A stretch of DNA of 12,141 nucleotides. It comes from an uncultured Lachnospiraceae bacterium (GTDB lineage: Bacteria > Bacillota > Clostridia > Lachnospirales > Lachnospiraceae). The position numbers and the translations under genes were made by a program. Location of the stretch: assembly GCA_905236615.1 (NCBI GenBank), contig CAJORC010000017.1, positions 1-12,141 of the forward strand, given 5' to 3'. The first letter of the stretch is position 1. Every line of letters starts with the position of its first letter. The notes beneath the pieces were generated by a model. That model was not told the origin of the DNA. It saw only the letters and a list, made by a program, of their open reading frames with translations, and did no database searches. Below are positions 1 through 7,304 of the stretch, in pieces.

Positions 1-1519
1 TCGCGAGATCTTATCTGAAATAGATAAGGTCTTAAGCGAAGTTGAGGAATTAAGAAATCAGCAGAAAGAACTTCAGACTGTTGCTGCAGAAGATGAGAAA
101 CGAATCCGCGAAGCGGGTATCGAAAGAAATACCTGCGCGCTTGCCCTGAAAAACCTTGAAGACCGTACAAAGGAAAGACAGGAAGGCGAAAGCGGAATCG
201 AGCGGGAAAAGAGCGAGCTGAAGAGGCAGATTGAGGAACTTAAAGCTGCAAAGGAAAAGGTATCGGCAGAACTTCTTGAATCTGAAAAGCTTGAAGAAGA
301 GATAACAGCTGAGATAGATAAGCTTTCGGCTGAAAACGAAGGCAGAACTAAGGAAGCCCATGAACTCAGAGATAAGATAAACGAGGCCGACATGGCAAAC
401 GCTTCACTTCTCGAAGCACAGAAATATGCAGCTGCAGAGCTTGAGAGAATTGAAAGCTCGATAAGCCGTTGTGAGAGCGAGCTTTCGGTTAACCTGAGAA
501 ACATTCAGGAAAATAAAAATGAGACTGAGGCAAAGCTTGCTGAAATAGAGAGACTTGAAAAGACCATAGCGGTTGATGAGGATGAGTCGGATGATGACCA
601 CAAGGAACTGAATGAGCTTGTTTCGAGGAAAGAAGAAATCGCAAAGGAACAGAAGGAAATCTTCAGTTCGAGAGAAGGTCTTGCGGAGCGGAAAACTTCG
701 ATAGAAAAGGAAATATACAGACTTGCTTCTGCAAAGGAAAAATATGAAAACTCTATTGAAAATCTGACTTCTTACATGTGGGAAGAATACGAAATGACTC
801 CGTCTGATGCAGAAAGCATGAGGACAGAGGAGACAGGCGAGCTTTCGTCTATGAGAAAACGGATCATCGCACTTAAGAATTCCATTAGGGAACTCGGATC
901 TGTAAATGTTAATGCCATAGAAGATTATAAAAACCTGATGGAACGTTATACTTTCATGGACGGTCAGAGAAATGACCTTGTCAAGGCGGCAGAGGATCTT
1001 CAGAAGGTTATCGAAGAACTTGACGAAAACATGAAAAAGCAGTTCTCGGAAAAATTCGGAGAGATTTCAACTCAGTATGATATCGTATTTAAGGAGCTTT
1101 TCGGAGGCGGAAAGGGAACACTTGAACTTGTAAACGGGGACGATCTTTTGGGAACGGATATCAAGATCACAGCCCAGCCGCCGGGAAAGAAACTTCAGAA
1201 TATGATGCAGCTTTCCGGTGGAGAAAAGGCATTGTCTGCGATAGCCCTGCTCTTTGCAATACAGAACCTCAAGCCTTCACCCTTCTGTCTTCTTGATGAG
1301 ATAGAGGCGGCGCTTGATGAGGCTAACGTAGACCGGTTTGCGTCGTATCTGTCGAAACTGACTGAACATACCCAGTTCATAGTAATTACACACAGAAGAG
1401 GTACTATGGTAAAAGCAGACAGACTTTACGGAATAACTATGCAGGAAAAAGGTGTTTCAACTCAGGTTAATGTTGACCTGTCCGACGAATCGTATTATTC
1501 TGAAAAGGTCGAGAATTAA
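1..1519 (+). CDS. smc: Chromosome partition protein SMC, C-terminal half (5' end outside window)
   Basis: SMC is a dimeric ATPase that organises and segregates the chromosome with ScpA and ScpB. The frame is open from base 2 to the TAA at 1517-1519, giving 505 residues. This is about what lies beyond the hinge in a typical bacterial SMC of about 1,190 residues, so the window probably opens just after the hinge. Window residues 1 to about 300 are a charged Glu/Lys/Arg-rich coiled coil, the arm returning to the head. The C-terminal ATPase lobe follows: ABC signature LSGGEK at residues 404-409, Walker B FCLLDE at 428-433, D-loop AALDEANV just after, and the switch histidine in ITHRRGTM at residue 464. 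Walker A belongs to the missing N-terminal half. ftsY starts 21 bases downstream, the common smc-ftsY order of Bacillota. There is no frameshift and every head motif that should be here is intact. Identification is secure. Confidence 0.97.
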   Translation, partial: REILSEIDKVLSEVEELRNQQKELQTVAAEDEKRIREAGIERNTCALALKNLEDRTKERQEGESGIEREKSELKRQIEELKAAKEKVSAELLESEKLEEEITAEIDKLSAENEGRTKEAHELRDKINEADMANASLLEAQKYAAAELERIESSISRCESELSVNLRNIQENKNETEAKLAEIERLEKTIAVDEDESDDDHKELNELVSRKEEIAKEQKEIFSSREGLAERKTSIEKEIYRLASAKEKYENSIENLTSYMWEEYEMTPSDAESMRTEETGELSSMRKRIIALKNSIRELGSVNVNAIEDYKNLMERYTFMDGQRNDLVKAAEDLQKVIEELDENMKKQFSEKFGEISTQYDIVFKELFGGGKGTLELVNGDDLLGTDIKITAQPPGKKLQNMMQLSGGEKALSAIALLFAIQNLKPSPFCLLDEIEAALDEANVDRFASYLSKLTEHTQFIVITHRRGTMVKADRLYGITMQEKGVSTQVNVDLSDESYYSEKVEN

Positions 1520-1540
1520 CGGAATGGAGTGAGCAGTCAT

Positions 1541-2422
1541 ATGGGATTTTTTTCTAAACTTGCGAATTTTTTTACAGGTTATAAGGAAATAGACGAAGAG
1601 TTTTATGAAGAACTTGAAGAAACCCTTATAATGGGTGATCTTGGTATAAATACCACAGAGACTCTTCTTGAGGATTTAAGAAAAAAAGTCAGGGAAAAGA
1701 GAATCAGCGAGCCGTCAGAATGTAGGGAGCTCCTGAAGGAAAGCATGAAAGAGATGCTTAAATCTGTTCGCACTGATGATATGTATGATTTCGAGACGAA
1801 CAGATCGGTTGTCCTTGTTGTAGGTGTTAACGGTGTCGGAAAGACCACAACTGTCGGTAAACTTGCGGCTAATTACAAAAATGAGGGCAAGAAGGTTCTT
1901 CTTTCGGCAGCGGATACTTTCAGGGCTGCAGCGATAGAACAGCTTGATGTATGGGCTGAGCGTGCCGGTGTTGATATTATAAACGGAAAAGAGGGCGGAG
2001 ACCCGGGCTCTGTTATATTTGATTCGATTCAGGCTGCAAAGGCAAGGAATGTAGATATTTTAATATGTGATACTGCCGGAAGGCTTCATAATAAGAAAAA
2101 CCTTATGAACGAGCTGAAGAAGATAAATACTATTATCGAAAGCAGCTACGGTGAGGCTGTTAAGGAAACTCTTGTGGTTGTTGACGGAACCACGGGACAG
2201 AACGCCATGAGTCAGGCAAAAGAGTTCCTTGAAGTAACAAATGTTACGGGACTTGTGCTTACAAAGCTTGACGGAAGCGCAAAGGGCGGCATCGCGGTAT
2301 CGATACAGAATGAACTGGGAATACCGGTGAAATTTATCGGTCTCGGTGAAAAAATTACTGATCTGGAGAAATTTGATCCGGATAAATTTGTAGAAGGGCT
2401 TTTTGACAACGAGGAGGCATGA
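1541..2422 (+). CDS. ftsY: Signal recognition particle receptor FtsY (SRP-GTPase)
   Basis: FtsY is the membrane-associated receptor that docks the Ffh-ribosome complex at the Sec translocon through a twin GTPase heterodimer. From ATG 1541 the protein has 293 residues. A short amphipathic N-terminus (MGFFSKLANFF) probably binds membrane, followed by the helical N domain (about 15-85) and the NG GTPase. Motifs are G1 GVNGVGKTT at 95-103, DTFRAA at 125-130, G3 DTAGR at 177-181, G4 TKLD at 241-244, and the closing GLGE...DL at 267-275. The long acidic A domain of E. coli FtsY is absent, as is usual in Bacillota. I chose ATG 1541 because the family commonly begins MGFF and GGAG at 1526-1529 can serve it. 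An in-frame GTG at 1529 would add four residues but has a poorer ribosome site. The stop codon lies one base before ilvA. Confidence 0.96.
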   Translation: MGFFSKLANFFTGYKEIDEEFYEELEETLIMGDLGINTTETLLEDLRKKVREKRISEPSECRELLKESMKEMLKSVRTDDMYDFETNRSVVLVVGVNGVGKTTTVGKLAANYKNEGKKVLLSAADTFRAAAIEQLDVWAERAGVDIINGKEGGDPGSVIFDSIQAAKARNVDILICDTAGRLHNKKNLMNELKKINTIIESSYGEAVKETLVVVDGTTGQNAMSQAKEFLEVTNVTGLVLTKLDGSAKGGIAVSIQNELGIPVKFIGLGEKITDLEKFDPDKFVEGLFDNEEA

Positions 2423-2423
2423 A

Positions 2424-3647
2424 ATGAGCGATAACTTTTTAACCCTTGAAGCATTTGAGGAAGCATCTGACAAAGTAAAGGAAGTGACTTTTGAGACAAA
2501 ACTGATATCCAGCGATTACTTTTCAAATCAGTGCGGAAATAATGTTTTCCTGAAGCCGGAGAACATGCAGAGAACCGGCGCTTATAAGATAAGAGGTGCA
2601 TATTACAGGATCAGCAAGCTTTCTGATGAAGAAAGGTCTAAGGGTGTAATAACCGCATCTGCGGGAAATCATGCTCAGGGTGTTGCTTATGCGGCTAAAG
2701 CTTATGGCTGCAGAGCTGTTATCGTTATGCCGACAACAACTCCGCTTATTAAAGTTAACAGAACAAAGGCACTGGGTGCTGAGGTCGTTCTTCACGGTGA
2801 TGTCTATGATGATGCAGCAGCCATGGCTTTGAAAATGGCAGAAGAGGAAGGACTTACATTTGTTCATCCTTTTGATGATCTTGGTGTTGCAACAGGTCAG
2901 GGTTCCATCGCAATGGAGATATTCAAGGAGCTTCCGACTGTTGACTATATTCTTGTTCCGATAGGAGGAGGCGGACTTGCCACAGGTGTTTCCACACTTA
3001 CAAAGCTCCTTCATCCGGACACAAAGGTTATCGGTGTTGAGCCTGAAGGTGCAGCCTGCCTTACAGCTTCATTAAAGAAGGGCAAAGTTACCACATTAAA
3101 GACTGCCTCAACAATAGCTGACGGTACTGCAGTAAAGACTCCGGGAAGCAATATTTTCCCTTATCTGCAGAAGAATCTTGATGAGGTGCTTACCGTTCCT
3201 GATTCGGATCTTGTTACCGCTTTCCTTGATATGGTGGAAAATCACAAGATGATCGTTGAGAATTCAGGTCTTCTTACGGTTGCAGCACTGAAACAGCTTA
3301 AATGCAAGGGCAAGAAGGTTGTTTCAATCCTTTCCGGCGGAAATATGGATGTTATCACGATGTCATCCGTAGTCCAGAACGGACTTATTCAGAGAGACAG
3401 GATATTTACTGTTTCCGTACTTCTTCCCGATAAGCCGGGTGAACTTGCAAGAGTTTCCGGAATCATAGCGGAAGAGAGCGGAAATGTTATCAAACTTGAG
3501 CACAACCAGTTTGTTACAACAAACAGAACTGAAGCTGTTGAGCTTCGCATCACACTTGAGGCATTCGGAACCGAGCACAAGGCTCAGATAATCGAAGCGC
3601 TTGACAAGAAGGGATTCAGACCGAGAGTTGTTCGTCCGGTACTGTAA
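2424..3647 (+). CDS. ilvA: Threonine ammonia-lyase (threonine dehydratase), ACT-domain form
   Basis: This PLP enzyme deaminates L-threonine to 2-oxobutyrate and ammonia, the entry to isoleucine synthesis or, in catabolic forms, to propionate. The 407-residue protein has the fold-type II layout. The PLP lysine is K55 in TGAYKIRGAY. The substrate loop is SAGNH at 79-83, the phosphate-binding glycine loop GGGG is at 181-184, and SGGN is at 304-307. Residues from about 327 to 407 form one ACT-like domain (DKPGELARVSGIIAE at 336-350), expected to sense an amino acid. The length fits the medium class, shorter than the 514-residue E. coli IlvA with its two regulatory modules. Start ATG 2424 has a strong site, GAGGAGG at 2411-2417, inside the ftsY end. 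The one-base gap to ftsY suggests translational coupling. Whether it is biosynthetic or catabolic cannot be read here, so the symbol could equally be tdcB. Confidence 0.92.
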   Translation: MSDNFLTLEAFEEASDKVKEVTFETKLISSDYFSNQCGNNVFLKPENMQRTGAYKIRGAYYRISKLSDEERSKGVITASAGNHAQGVAYAAKAYGCRAVIVMPTTTPLIKVNRTKALGAEVVLHGDVYDDAAAMALKMAEEEGLTFVHPFDDLGVATGQGSIAMEIFKELPTVDYILVPIGGGGLATGVSTLTKLLHPDTKVIGVEPEGAACLTASLKKGKVTTLKTASTIADGTAVKTPGSNIFPYLQKNLDEVLTVPDSDLVTAFLDMVENHKMIVENSGLLTVAALKQLKCKGKKVVSILSGGNMDVITMSSVVQNGLIQRDRIFTVSVLLPDKPGELARVSGIIAEESGNVIKLEHNQFVTTNRTEAVELRITLEAFGTEHKAQIIEALDKKGFRPRVVRPVL

Positions 3648-3660
3648 ATATAAAGTTTTT

Positions 3661-3691
3661 AAAGGTGTTAACATTTGATGTTGACACCTTT
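3661..3691 (+). terminator. 13-bp inverted repeat after ilvA, possible terminator
   Basis: AAAGGTGTTAACA (3661-3673) and TGTTGACACCTTT (3679-3691) pair over 13 positions with one G-U wobble and a 5-base loop, starting 13 bases after the ilvA stop. The trailing T run is short (four T, then GATTTG), so this is a moderate intrinsic terminator. The right arm contains a -35 box, so it could instead be an operator. Confidence 0.55.
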
Positions 3692-3709
3692 TGATTTGTG
3701 TGCTATGAT
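3681..3709 (+). promoter_or_regulatory. Sigma-A type promoter for ylxM-ffh
   Basis: TTGACA at 3681-3686 is a perfect -35. After a 17-base spacer comes TATGAT at 3704-3709 (5 of 6), preceded by an extended -10 TGC at 3701-3703. The predicted start of transcription is near 3716, giving a leader of about 45 bases before ylxM. The -35 lies in the right arm of the inverted repeat at 3661-3691. This is the best promoter match in the window. Confidence 0.8.
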
Positions 3710-3760
3710 AGCAAAGTTGCATGATGTGGTTTGCTGGAAACGGGACAGATTTAAGAAATT

Positions 3761-4093
3761 ATGGAAGATCTTGCAAGGACGGCGATGCTCTTTGATTTCT
3801 ACGGAGAGCTCCTGAATGAGCATCAAAGACAGATATATGAAGCCTATACCATGGAAGACCTTTCTCTGGCTGAGATATCGGCACAATACGGTATCAGCAG
3901 ACAGGCAGTGTCAACGATGATAAACCGCTGCAGGAAGGCTCTTAACGGTTATGAGGAGAGACTTCATCTTGTGGCAAAGTTTGAAAGTATTAAATCCTCT
4001 GTGAGTGAGATAAGTCTTATAGCTGGAAAGATTGAAAATCCGGAAGCGGATAAGATCGGCGAACTTGCGGGAAGGATATTAGGAGATTTATAG
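3761..4093 (+). CDS. ylxM: YlxM-family DNA/RNA-binding helix-turn-helix protein (UPF0122)
   Basis: YlxM is a small protein nearly always encoded just before ffh in Bacillota and is associated with the signal recognition particle pathway; in streptococci it has been reported to interact with SRP components. The protein has 110 residues and opens with the family-like MLFDFYGELLNEHQRQIYEA. Residues of about 20-63 form a helix-turn-helix resembling sigma-70 region 4, with the recognition part YGISRQAVSTMINRCRKAL. The remainder is probably helical. Start ATG 3761 keeps the conserved N-terminus but has a weak ribosome site (AAGAAATT only). An in-frame ATG at 3785 has a better upstream AAGGAC but would remove the first eight residues. 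The TAG stop abuts the ffh ATG with no gap, implying translational coupling. The ylxM-ffh pair has its own promoter and is separated from ftsY by ilvA. Confidence 0.93.
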   Translation: MEDLARTAMLFDFYGELLNEHQRQIYEAYTMEDLSLAEISAQYGISRQAVSTMINRCRKALNGYEERLHLVAKFESIKSSVSEISLIAGKIENPEADKIGELAGRILGDL

Positions 4094-5455
4094 ATGGCAT
4101 TTGAAAGCCTTACCGAAAAACTTCAGAATGTTTTTAAGAATCTTCGTTCAAAGGGAAGACTTACGGAAGACGATGTTAAGAAAGCCCTTAAAGAAGTAAA
4201 AATGGCACTTCTTGAAGCCGATGTTAATTTTAAGGTTGTTAAGAATTTCGTGTCATCAATACAGGAAAAAGCCGTTGGTGCTGAGGTTCTGGATAACTTA
4301 AATCCCGCACAGACGGTTATCAAGATAGTAAATGATGAAATGATCGCACTTATGGGTTCGGAGACGACGGAGCTTAACTTTGCCCCCGGTAAATCCATAA
4401 CGACTATCATGATGTGCGGACTTAACGGTGCAGGTAAGACAACAACAACTGCAAAACTTGCGGCACTGTTAAAGAAAAAGGGCAAAAAAAGCCTGCTGGT
4501 TGCCTGTGACGTATACAGACCTGCAGCTATCAAGCAGCTGGAGATAAACGGCGAGAAAGTCGGAACCGAGGTCTTCAAGATGGAAGACAGCAAAGATCCG
4601 GTTGCTATCGCAAAAGCTGCTGTAGAATATGCCGAGAAGAAGGGACATACGGTTGTTATCTTCGATACAGCCGGACGTCAGCAGATAGATGAAGAACTGA
4701 TGGACGAACTTGTCCGTATCAGGGAAAATGTTGAAATAATGAACACGCTCCTTGTTGTTGACGGAAGCACAGGTCAGACTGCAGTGGATGTTGCAAAGGG
4801 ATTTGACGAAAAAGTCGGTCTTGACGGAGTGGTTCTTTCAAAAATGGATTCCGACGCACGAGGCGGTGCTGCACTGTCGATCAGGGCAGTTACAGGAAAG
4901 CCTGTTCTTTTCGTCGGAATGGGAGAAAAACTTACAGATCTTGAACAGTTCTATCCCGACAGAATGGCTTCAAGAATCCTCGGAATGGGCGATATTCTTT
5001 CACTTATCGAGAAGGCAGCGGAAACAGTTGATGTTGAGTCTGCCGTTGATATGAAGGAAAAATTCAAAAAAGGTAAGTTTGATTTTGATGATTACCTTAC
5101 AAGCATGGAGCAGATGAAGAAAATGGGCGGTCTGAGTTCCATCCTTTCAATGCTTCCCGGATTAACTGGCGGTAAGGATATCAGCGGTATGATCGATGAT
5201 AAGGTTTTAAGAAGGAATGAAGCGATAATCCATTCCATGACAAAAGCCGAGAGGGCAAATCCCTCACTGCTCAATCCCCGCCGCAAACATAGAATAGCCA
5301 AAGGCGCAGGCGTTGATATAATGTACGTCAACCGTCTGGTGAAAGAGTTCAACGAGATGCAGAAAATGATGAAGAAGATGCCGGGAATGATGAAAGGCCG
5401 CGGCGGATTCGGCGGAATGAACGCTCTCAGGAACATGATGCGCGGTATGCGTTAA
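4094..5455 (+). CDS. ffh: Signal recognition particle protein Ffh (SRP54)
   Basis: Ffh binds 4.5S/6S RNA and hydrophobic signal sequences on nascent chains, then pairs with FtsY at the membrane. The 453-residue length is typical. The N domain covers about 1-90 and the G domain about 95-295: G1 GLNGAGKTTTTA at 109-120, DVYRPAA at 139-145, DTAGR at 191-195, G4 SKMD at 249-252 (Ser where many have Thr; the Lys and Asp are kept), and GMGEKLTDLEQF at 275-286. The M domain from about 310 has the RNA-binding stretch SLLNPRRKHRIAKGAG at 391-406. The tail is rich in Met, Gly and Arg, as expected for the signal-sequence groove. ATG 4094 directly follows the ylxM stop and has AGGAG at 4080-4084. No SRP RNA gene is seen in the window. 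No convincing terminator follows; only a weak 6-bp hairpin lies at 5460-5477. Confidence 0.98.
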   Translation: MAFESLTEKLQNVFKNLRSKGRLTEDDVKKALKEVKMALLEADVNFKVVKNFVSSIQEKAVGAEVLDNLNPAQTVIKIVNDEMIALMGSETTELNFAPGKSITTIMMCGLNGAGKTTTTAKLAALLKKKGKKSLLVACDVYRPAAIKQLEINGEKVGTEVFKMEDSKDPVAIAKAAVEYAEKKGHTVVIFDTAGRQQIDEELMDELVRIRENVEIMNTLLVVDGSTGQTAVDVAKGFDEKVGLDGVVLSKMDSDARGGAALSIRAVTGKPVLFVGMGEKLTDLEQFYPDRMASRILGMGDILSLIEKAAETVDVESAVDMKEKFKKGKFDFDDYLTSMEQMKKMGGLSSILSMLPGLTGGKDISGMIDDKVLRRNEAIIHSMTKAERANPSLLNPRRKHRIAKGAGVDIMYVNRLVKEFNEMQKMMKKMPGMMKGRGGFGGMNALRNMMRGMR

Positions 5456-5493
5456 AAAATGAAACAAAAAGGTTTCACTCTGCTTACAGGCAG

Positions 5494-5521
5494 TTGAAAT
5501 AGATAAACAATAAGTTATAAT
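5494..5521 (+). promoter_or_regulatory. Promoter for rpsP operon
   Basis: TTGAAA at 5494-5499 and a perfect TATAAT at 5516-5521 are spaced by 16 bases. Transcription would start near 5528, just ahead of AAGGAG at 5532-5537 and the rpsP ATG at 5545, leaving a leader of only about 17 bases. The rest of the ffh-rpsP gap (5456-5493) holds only a weak hairpin. Confidence 0.68.
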
Positions 5522-5544
5522 GAATTAATCTAAGGAGAATTAAA

Positions 5545-5793
5545 ATGGTAAAGATTAGACTTAAGAGAATTGGTAAGAAGAAGGCACCTTTCTACAGAAT
5601 AGTAGTTACAGATTCAAAGGCATCCTGCAAGACACCTGACGCTATCGAGAACATCGGAACTTATGATCCGCTTCAGGAGCCTGCACTTGTAAAGATCAAC
5701 GAAGAGCTCGCAAAGAAGTGGCTTCAGAACGGTGCTCAGCCTACAGAGACAGTTACAAGACTCTTTAAGAATGCAGGTATCATCCAGAAGTAA
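5545..5793 (+). CDS. rpsP: 30S ribosomal protein S16
   Basis: S16 is a primary-binding protein of the 30S subunit that stabilises the 5' domain of 16S rRNA. The 82-residue protein has the usual family length and hallmarks: the basic N-terminal strand [20 protein letters not shown] at 1-20, VTDSKA at 21-26, IGTYDP at 37-42, and NGAQPTETV at 62-70. The start is fixed by AAGGAG at 5532-5537, seven bases before ATG. The stop is a tandem TAATAA. It leads the rpsP-khpA-rimM-trmD translation module, an order widely conserved in Bacillota, and has its own promoter just upstream. Confidence 0.98.
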   Translation: MVKIRLKRIGKKKAPFYRIVVTDSKASCKTPDAIENIGTYDPLQEPALVKINEELAKKWLQNGAQPTETVTRLFKNAGIIQK

Positions 5794-5801
5794 TAAAACA
5801 T

Positions 5802-5819
5802 TGTTTGCTAAGGCGAACA
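5802..5819 (+). other. Small hairpin between rpsP and khpA
   Basis: TGTTTGC (5802-5808) pairs with GCGAACA (5813-5819) over 7 positions with one G-U wobble and the loop TAAG. No T run follows, so it is not a standard terminator. It might stabilise the rpsP 3' end or mark a processing point, which would give S16 more product than the genes behind it. The function is inference. Confidence 0.4.
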
Positions 5820-5849
5820 TGATCTGATACTGCGGAAAGGGAGGTACCA

Positions 5850-6080
5850 ATGAAAGAACTTGTGGAAGTCATCGCAAAGGCTCTTGTTGACAGTCCTGAA
5901 GAGGTAACTGTTACAGAAACAGAGGATGACCGTACAATCAATGTGGAACTTCGTGTGGCGCCCTCAGATATGGGCAAGGTCATTGGAAAACAGGGTAGGA
6001 TAGCTAAGGCAATTCGTTCTGTTGTTAAGGCGGCTTCGTCAAAGGAAAGTAAAAAGGTTAATGTCGAAATTATGCAATGA
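5850..6080 (+). CDS. khpA: KH-domain RNA-binding protein KhpA (YlqC/UPF0109)
   Basis: KhpA is a minimal single-KH protein that binds RNA and, in Gram-positive bacteria where it has been studied, acts with KhpB (Jag/EloR) in RNA metabolism and cell-elongation control. The 76-residue protein is essentially one KH fold: an N-terminal helix (KELVEVIAKALVDSPEEV), two strands, then the diagnostic GXXG loop as GKQG at 46-49 within VIGKQGRIAKAIRSVV, and a last strand KVNVEIM. The start has a strong GGGAGGT ribosome site at about 5839-5845. The position between rpsP and rimM is the standard one for this family. The gene end overlaps the chosen rimM start by 20 bases, so the two are probably translationally coupled. 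Confidence 0.94.
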   Translation: MKELVEVIAKALVDSPEEVTVTETEDDRTINVELRVAPSDMGKVIGKQGRIAKAIRSVVKAASSKESKKVNVEIMQ

Positions 6081-6582
6081 TGAGCGCATTACCGCCGGGA
6101 AGATTACTTCAACTCACGGTCTGAGAGGAGAGGTCAAGGTCTATCCTTTATTGGATGACCCTGACCGCTTTTTGGATTTTACAAAAGTGATCATCCGGAC
6201 AAATCGCGCTGAATTCGAAGAAGAGATTGAAAACGTCAGATTTTTCAAGAACCTGCTAATTGTCAAGTTCAAGGGAATCGATGATATAAATGATATAACA
6301 AAATACAGAAATGCCGAAATCCGTGTATTAAGGGAAGAAGCTGCTGATCTGCAGGAAGGACAGTATTTCGAGGTGGATCTCATTGGTATTGATGTTGAAA
6401 CTGATGAAGGCAGAAATCTCGGAAAGCTTCAGAAGATACTGCATACCGGAGCAAATGACGTCTATATTGTAAAAGACGATTCCGGTAAGGAGATCCTTAT
6501 ACCGGCAATAAAGCAGTGCATACTTGAAATTGATATAGATGAAGGATTTATGAAAGTTCATCTGTTGGAAGGACTGGAATAA
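6061..6582 (+). CDS. rimM: 16S rRNA processing/ribosome maturation factor RimM
   Basis: RimM helps assemble the 30S head and binds S19. From ATG 6061 the protein has 173 residues, near the family norm. The N-terminal RimM domain (about 8-92) carries ITSTHGLRGEVKVYPL at 15-30. The C-terminal PRC-barrel (about 100-172) carries QYFEVDLIGIDV at 101-112, HTGANDVYIV at 128-137 and KEILIPAIKQ at 143-152. I chose ATG 6061 because it places the conserved ITSTHG where the family has it. Open frame continues upstream to a TTG at 6022, but the extra 13 residues are Arg/Lys-rich and are simply khpA read in another frame. The ribosome site is not ideal: AAAGG at 6053-6057 is close and AAAGGA at 6041-6046 is far. 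This fits initiation by coupling to khpA, which it overlaps by 20 bases. trmD begins two bases after this stop codon ends. Confidence 0.95.
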   Translation: MSKLCNDERITAGKITSTHGLRGEVKVYPLLDDPDRFLDFTKVIIRTNRAEFEEEIENVRFFKNLLIVKFKGIDDINDITKYRNAEIRVLREEAADLQEGQYFEVDLIGIDVETDEGRNLGKLQKILHTGANDVYIVKDDSGKEILIPAIKQCILEIDIDEGFMKVHLLEGLE

Positions 6583-6583
6583 T

Positions 6584-7297
6584 ATGCATTTTCAGGTGAT
6601 CACATTATTTCCGGAAATGATCGATTCGGCGATGAATACCAGTATTATCGGACGTGCGGTTAAGAATGGCATCATAAGTATTGATACGGTAAATCTTAAG
6701 AATTATTCCTGCAACAGCTACGGTTCCGTAGATGATTACACTTACGGAGGCGGTGCCGGAATGCTTATGCAGTGCGAGCCTGTTTATAATGCTTATTTAT
6801 CAGCAATGGAAAATCTGGAAAATCCGGATAAAAAGCCAAGGGTTGTTTTTACGACACCGCAGGGCAGAGTGTTTGATGAGAAGATAGCAGCAGAGCTTGC
6901 CGAAAGCGATGATCTTATTTTTCTTTGCGGTCATTATGAAGGAATTGATGAACGGGTACTTGAGGAGATCGTTACGGATAATCTTTCCATAGGTGACTAC
7001 GTCCTTACGGGAGGAGAGCTTCCTTCACTTGTTATGATGGATGCCATATCAAGGCTTGTACCGGGTGTTCTGAACAATAAAGAGTCAGCTGAAACCGAGT
7101 CCTTTAACAACGGGCTTTTAGAATATCCACAGTACACGAGACCTAAGGAATGGCACGGCAAAACTGTACCGGAAATACTGCTTTCCGGAGATCATAAAAA
7201 AATAGAACTTTACCGTACGAGAGAAGCGATAAAACGTACGGCGGAGAGACGTCCCGATCTTTATGCCGACTGGCTGAAAAATCGTGGGATATGGTAA
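6584..7297 (+). CDS. trmD: tRNA (guanine-N1)-methyltransferase TrmD
   Basis: TrmD makes m1G37 next to the anticodon using S-adenosylmethionine, which prevents +1 frameshifting. It is a dimeric SPOUT-family trefoil-knot enzyme. The 237-residue length is normal. Motifs are the N-terminal FQVITLFPEMI at 3-13, the glycine loop YGGGAGM at 54-60 (preceded by Thr where Pro is common), LCGHYEGIDERV at 114-125, the knot IGDYVLTGGELP at 136-147, and GLLEYPQYTRP at 177-187. The residue aligned with the proposed general base Asp169 of the E. coli and Haemophilus enzymes appears to be Glu172 (SAETESF); this is discussed as a finding. The start lies one base after the rimM TAA, with GGAAGG in the rimM end as the likely ribosome site. 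It is the last gene of the rpsP run, and rplS follows after a 206-base gap. Confidence 0.97.
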   Translation: MHFQVITLFPEMIDSAMNTSIIGRAVKNGIISIDTVNLKNYSCNSYGSVDDYTYGGGAGMLMQCEPVYNAYLSAMENLENPDKKPRVVFTTPQGRVFDEKIAAELAESDDLIFLCGHYEGIDERVLEEIVTDNLSIGDYVLTGGELPSLVMMDAISRLVPGVLNNKESAETESFNNGLLEYPQYTRPKEWHGKTVPEILLSGDHKKIELYRTREAIKRTAERRPDLYADWLKNRGIW

Positions 7298-7304
7298 ATA
7301 ATCC

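Noticed and set aside
50..504. Reverse-strand open frames opposite the smc coiled coil (for example 50-361 and 73-504)
   Set aside because: They mirror the Glu/Lys-rich repeats of smc, giving Ser/Phe/Leu-rich products with no recognisable motif or ribosome site.
3721..3793. Short upstream frame (ATG 3721, 23 codons) overlapping the ylxM start
   Set aside because: It has no ribosome site and its codons give no regulatory pattern. It ends at the TGA at 3793-3795 by chance.
4752..5054. Plus-strand open frame inside ffh
   Set aside because: It lies wholly within an intact ffh in another frame, has no ribosome site, and its product resembles no family I know.
5460..5477. Hairpin TGAAAC/GTTTCA after ffh as a terminator
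   Set aside because: The stem has only 6 bp, the loop is A-rich and no T run follows. Read-through into rpsP is plausible.
5801..5831. Possible promoter before khpA (TTGTTT ... GATACT)
   Set aside because: The spacing is 19 bases with weak matches in both boxes, and the -35 lies in the rpsP-khpA hairpin.
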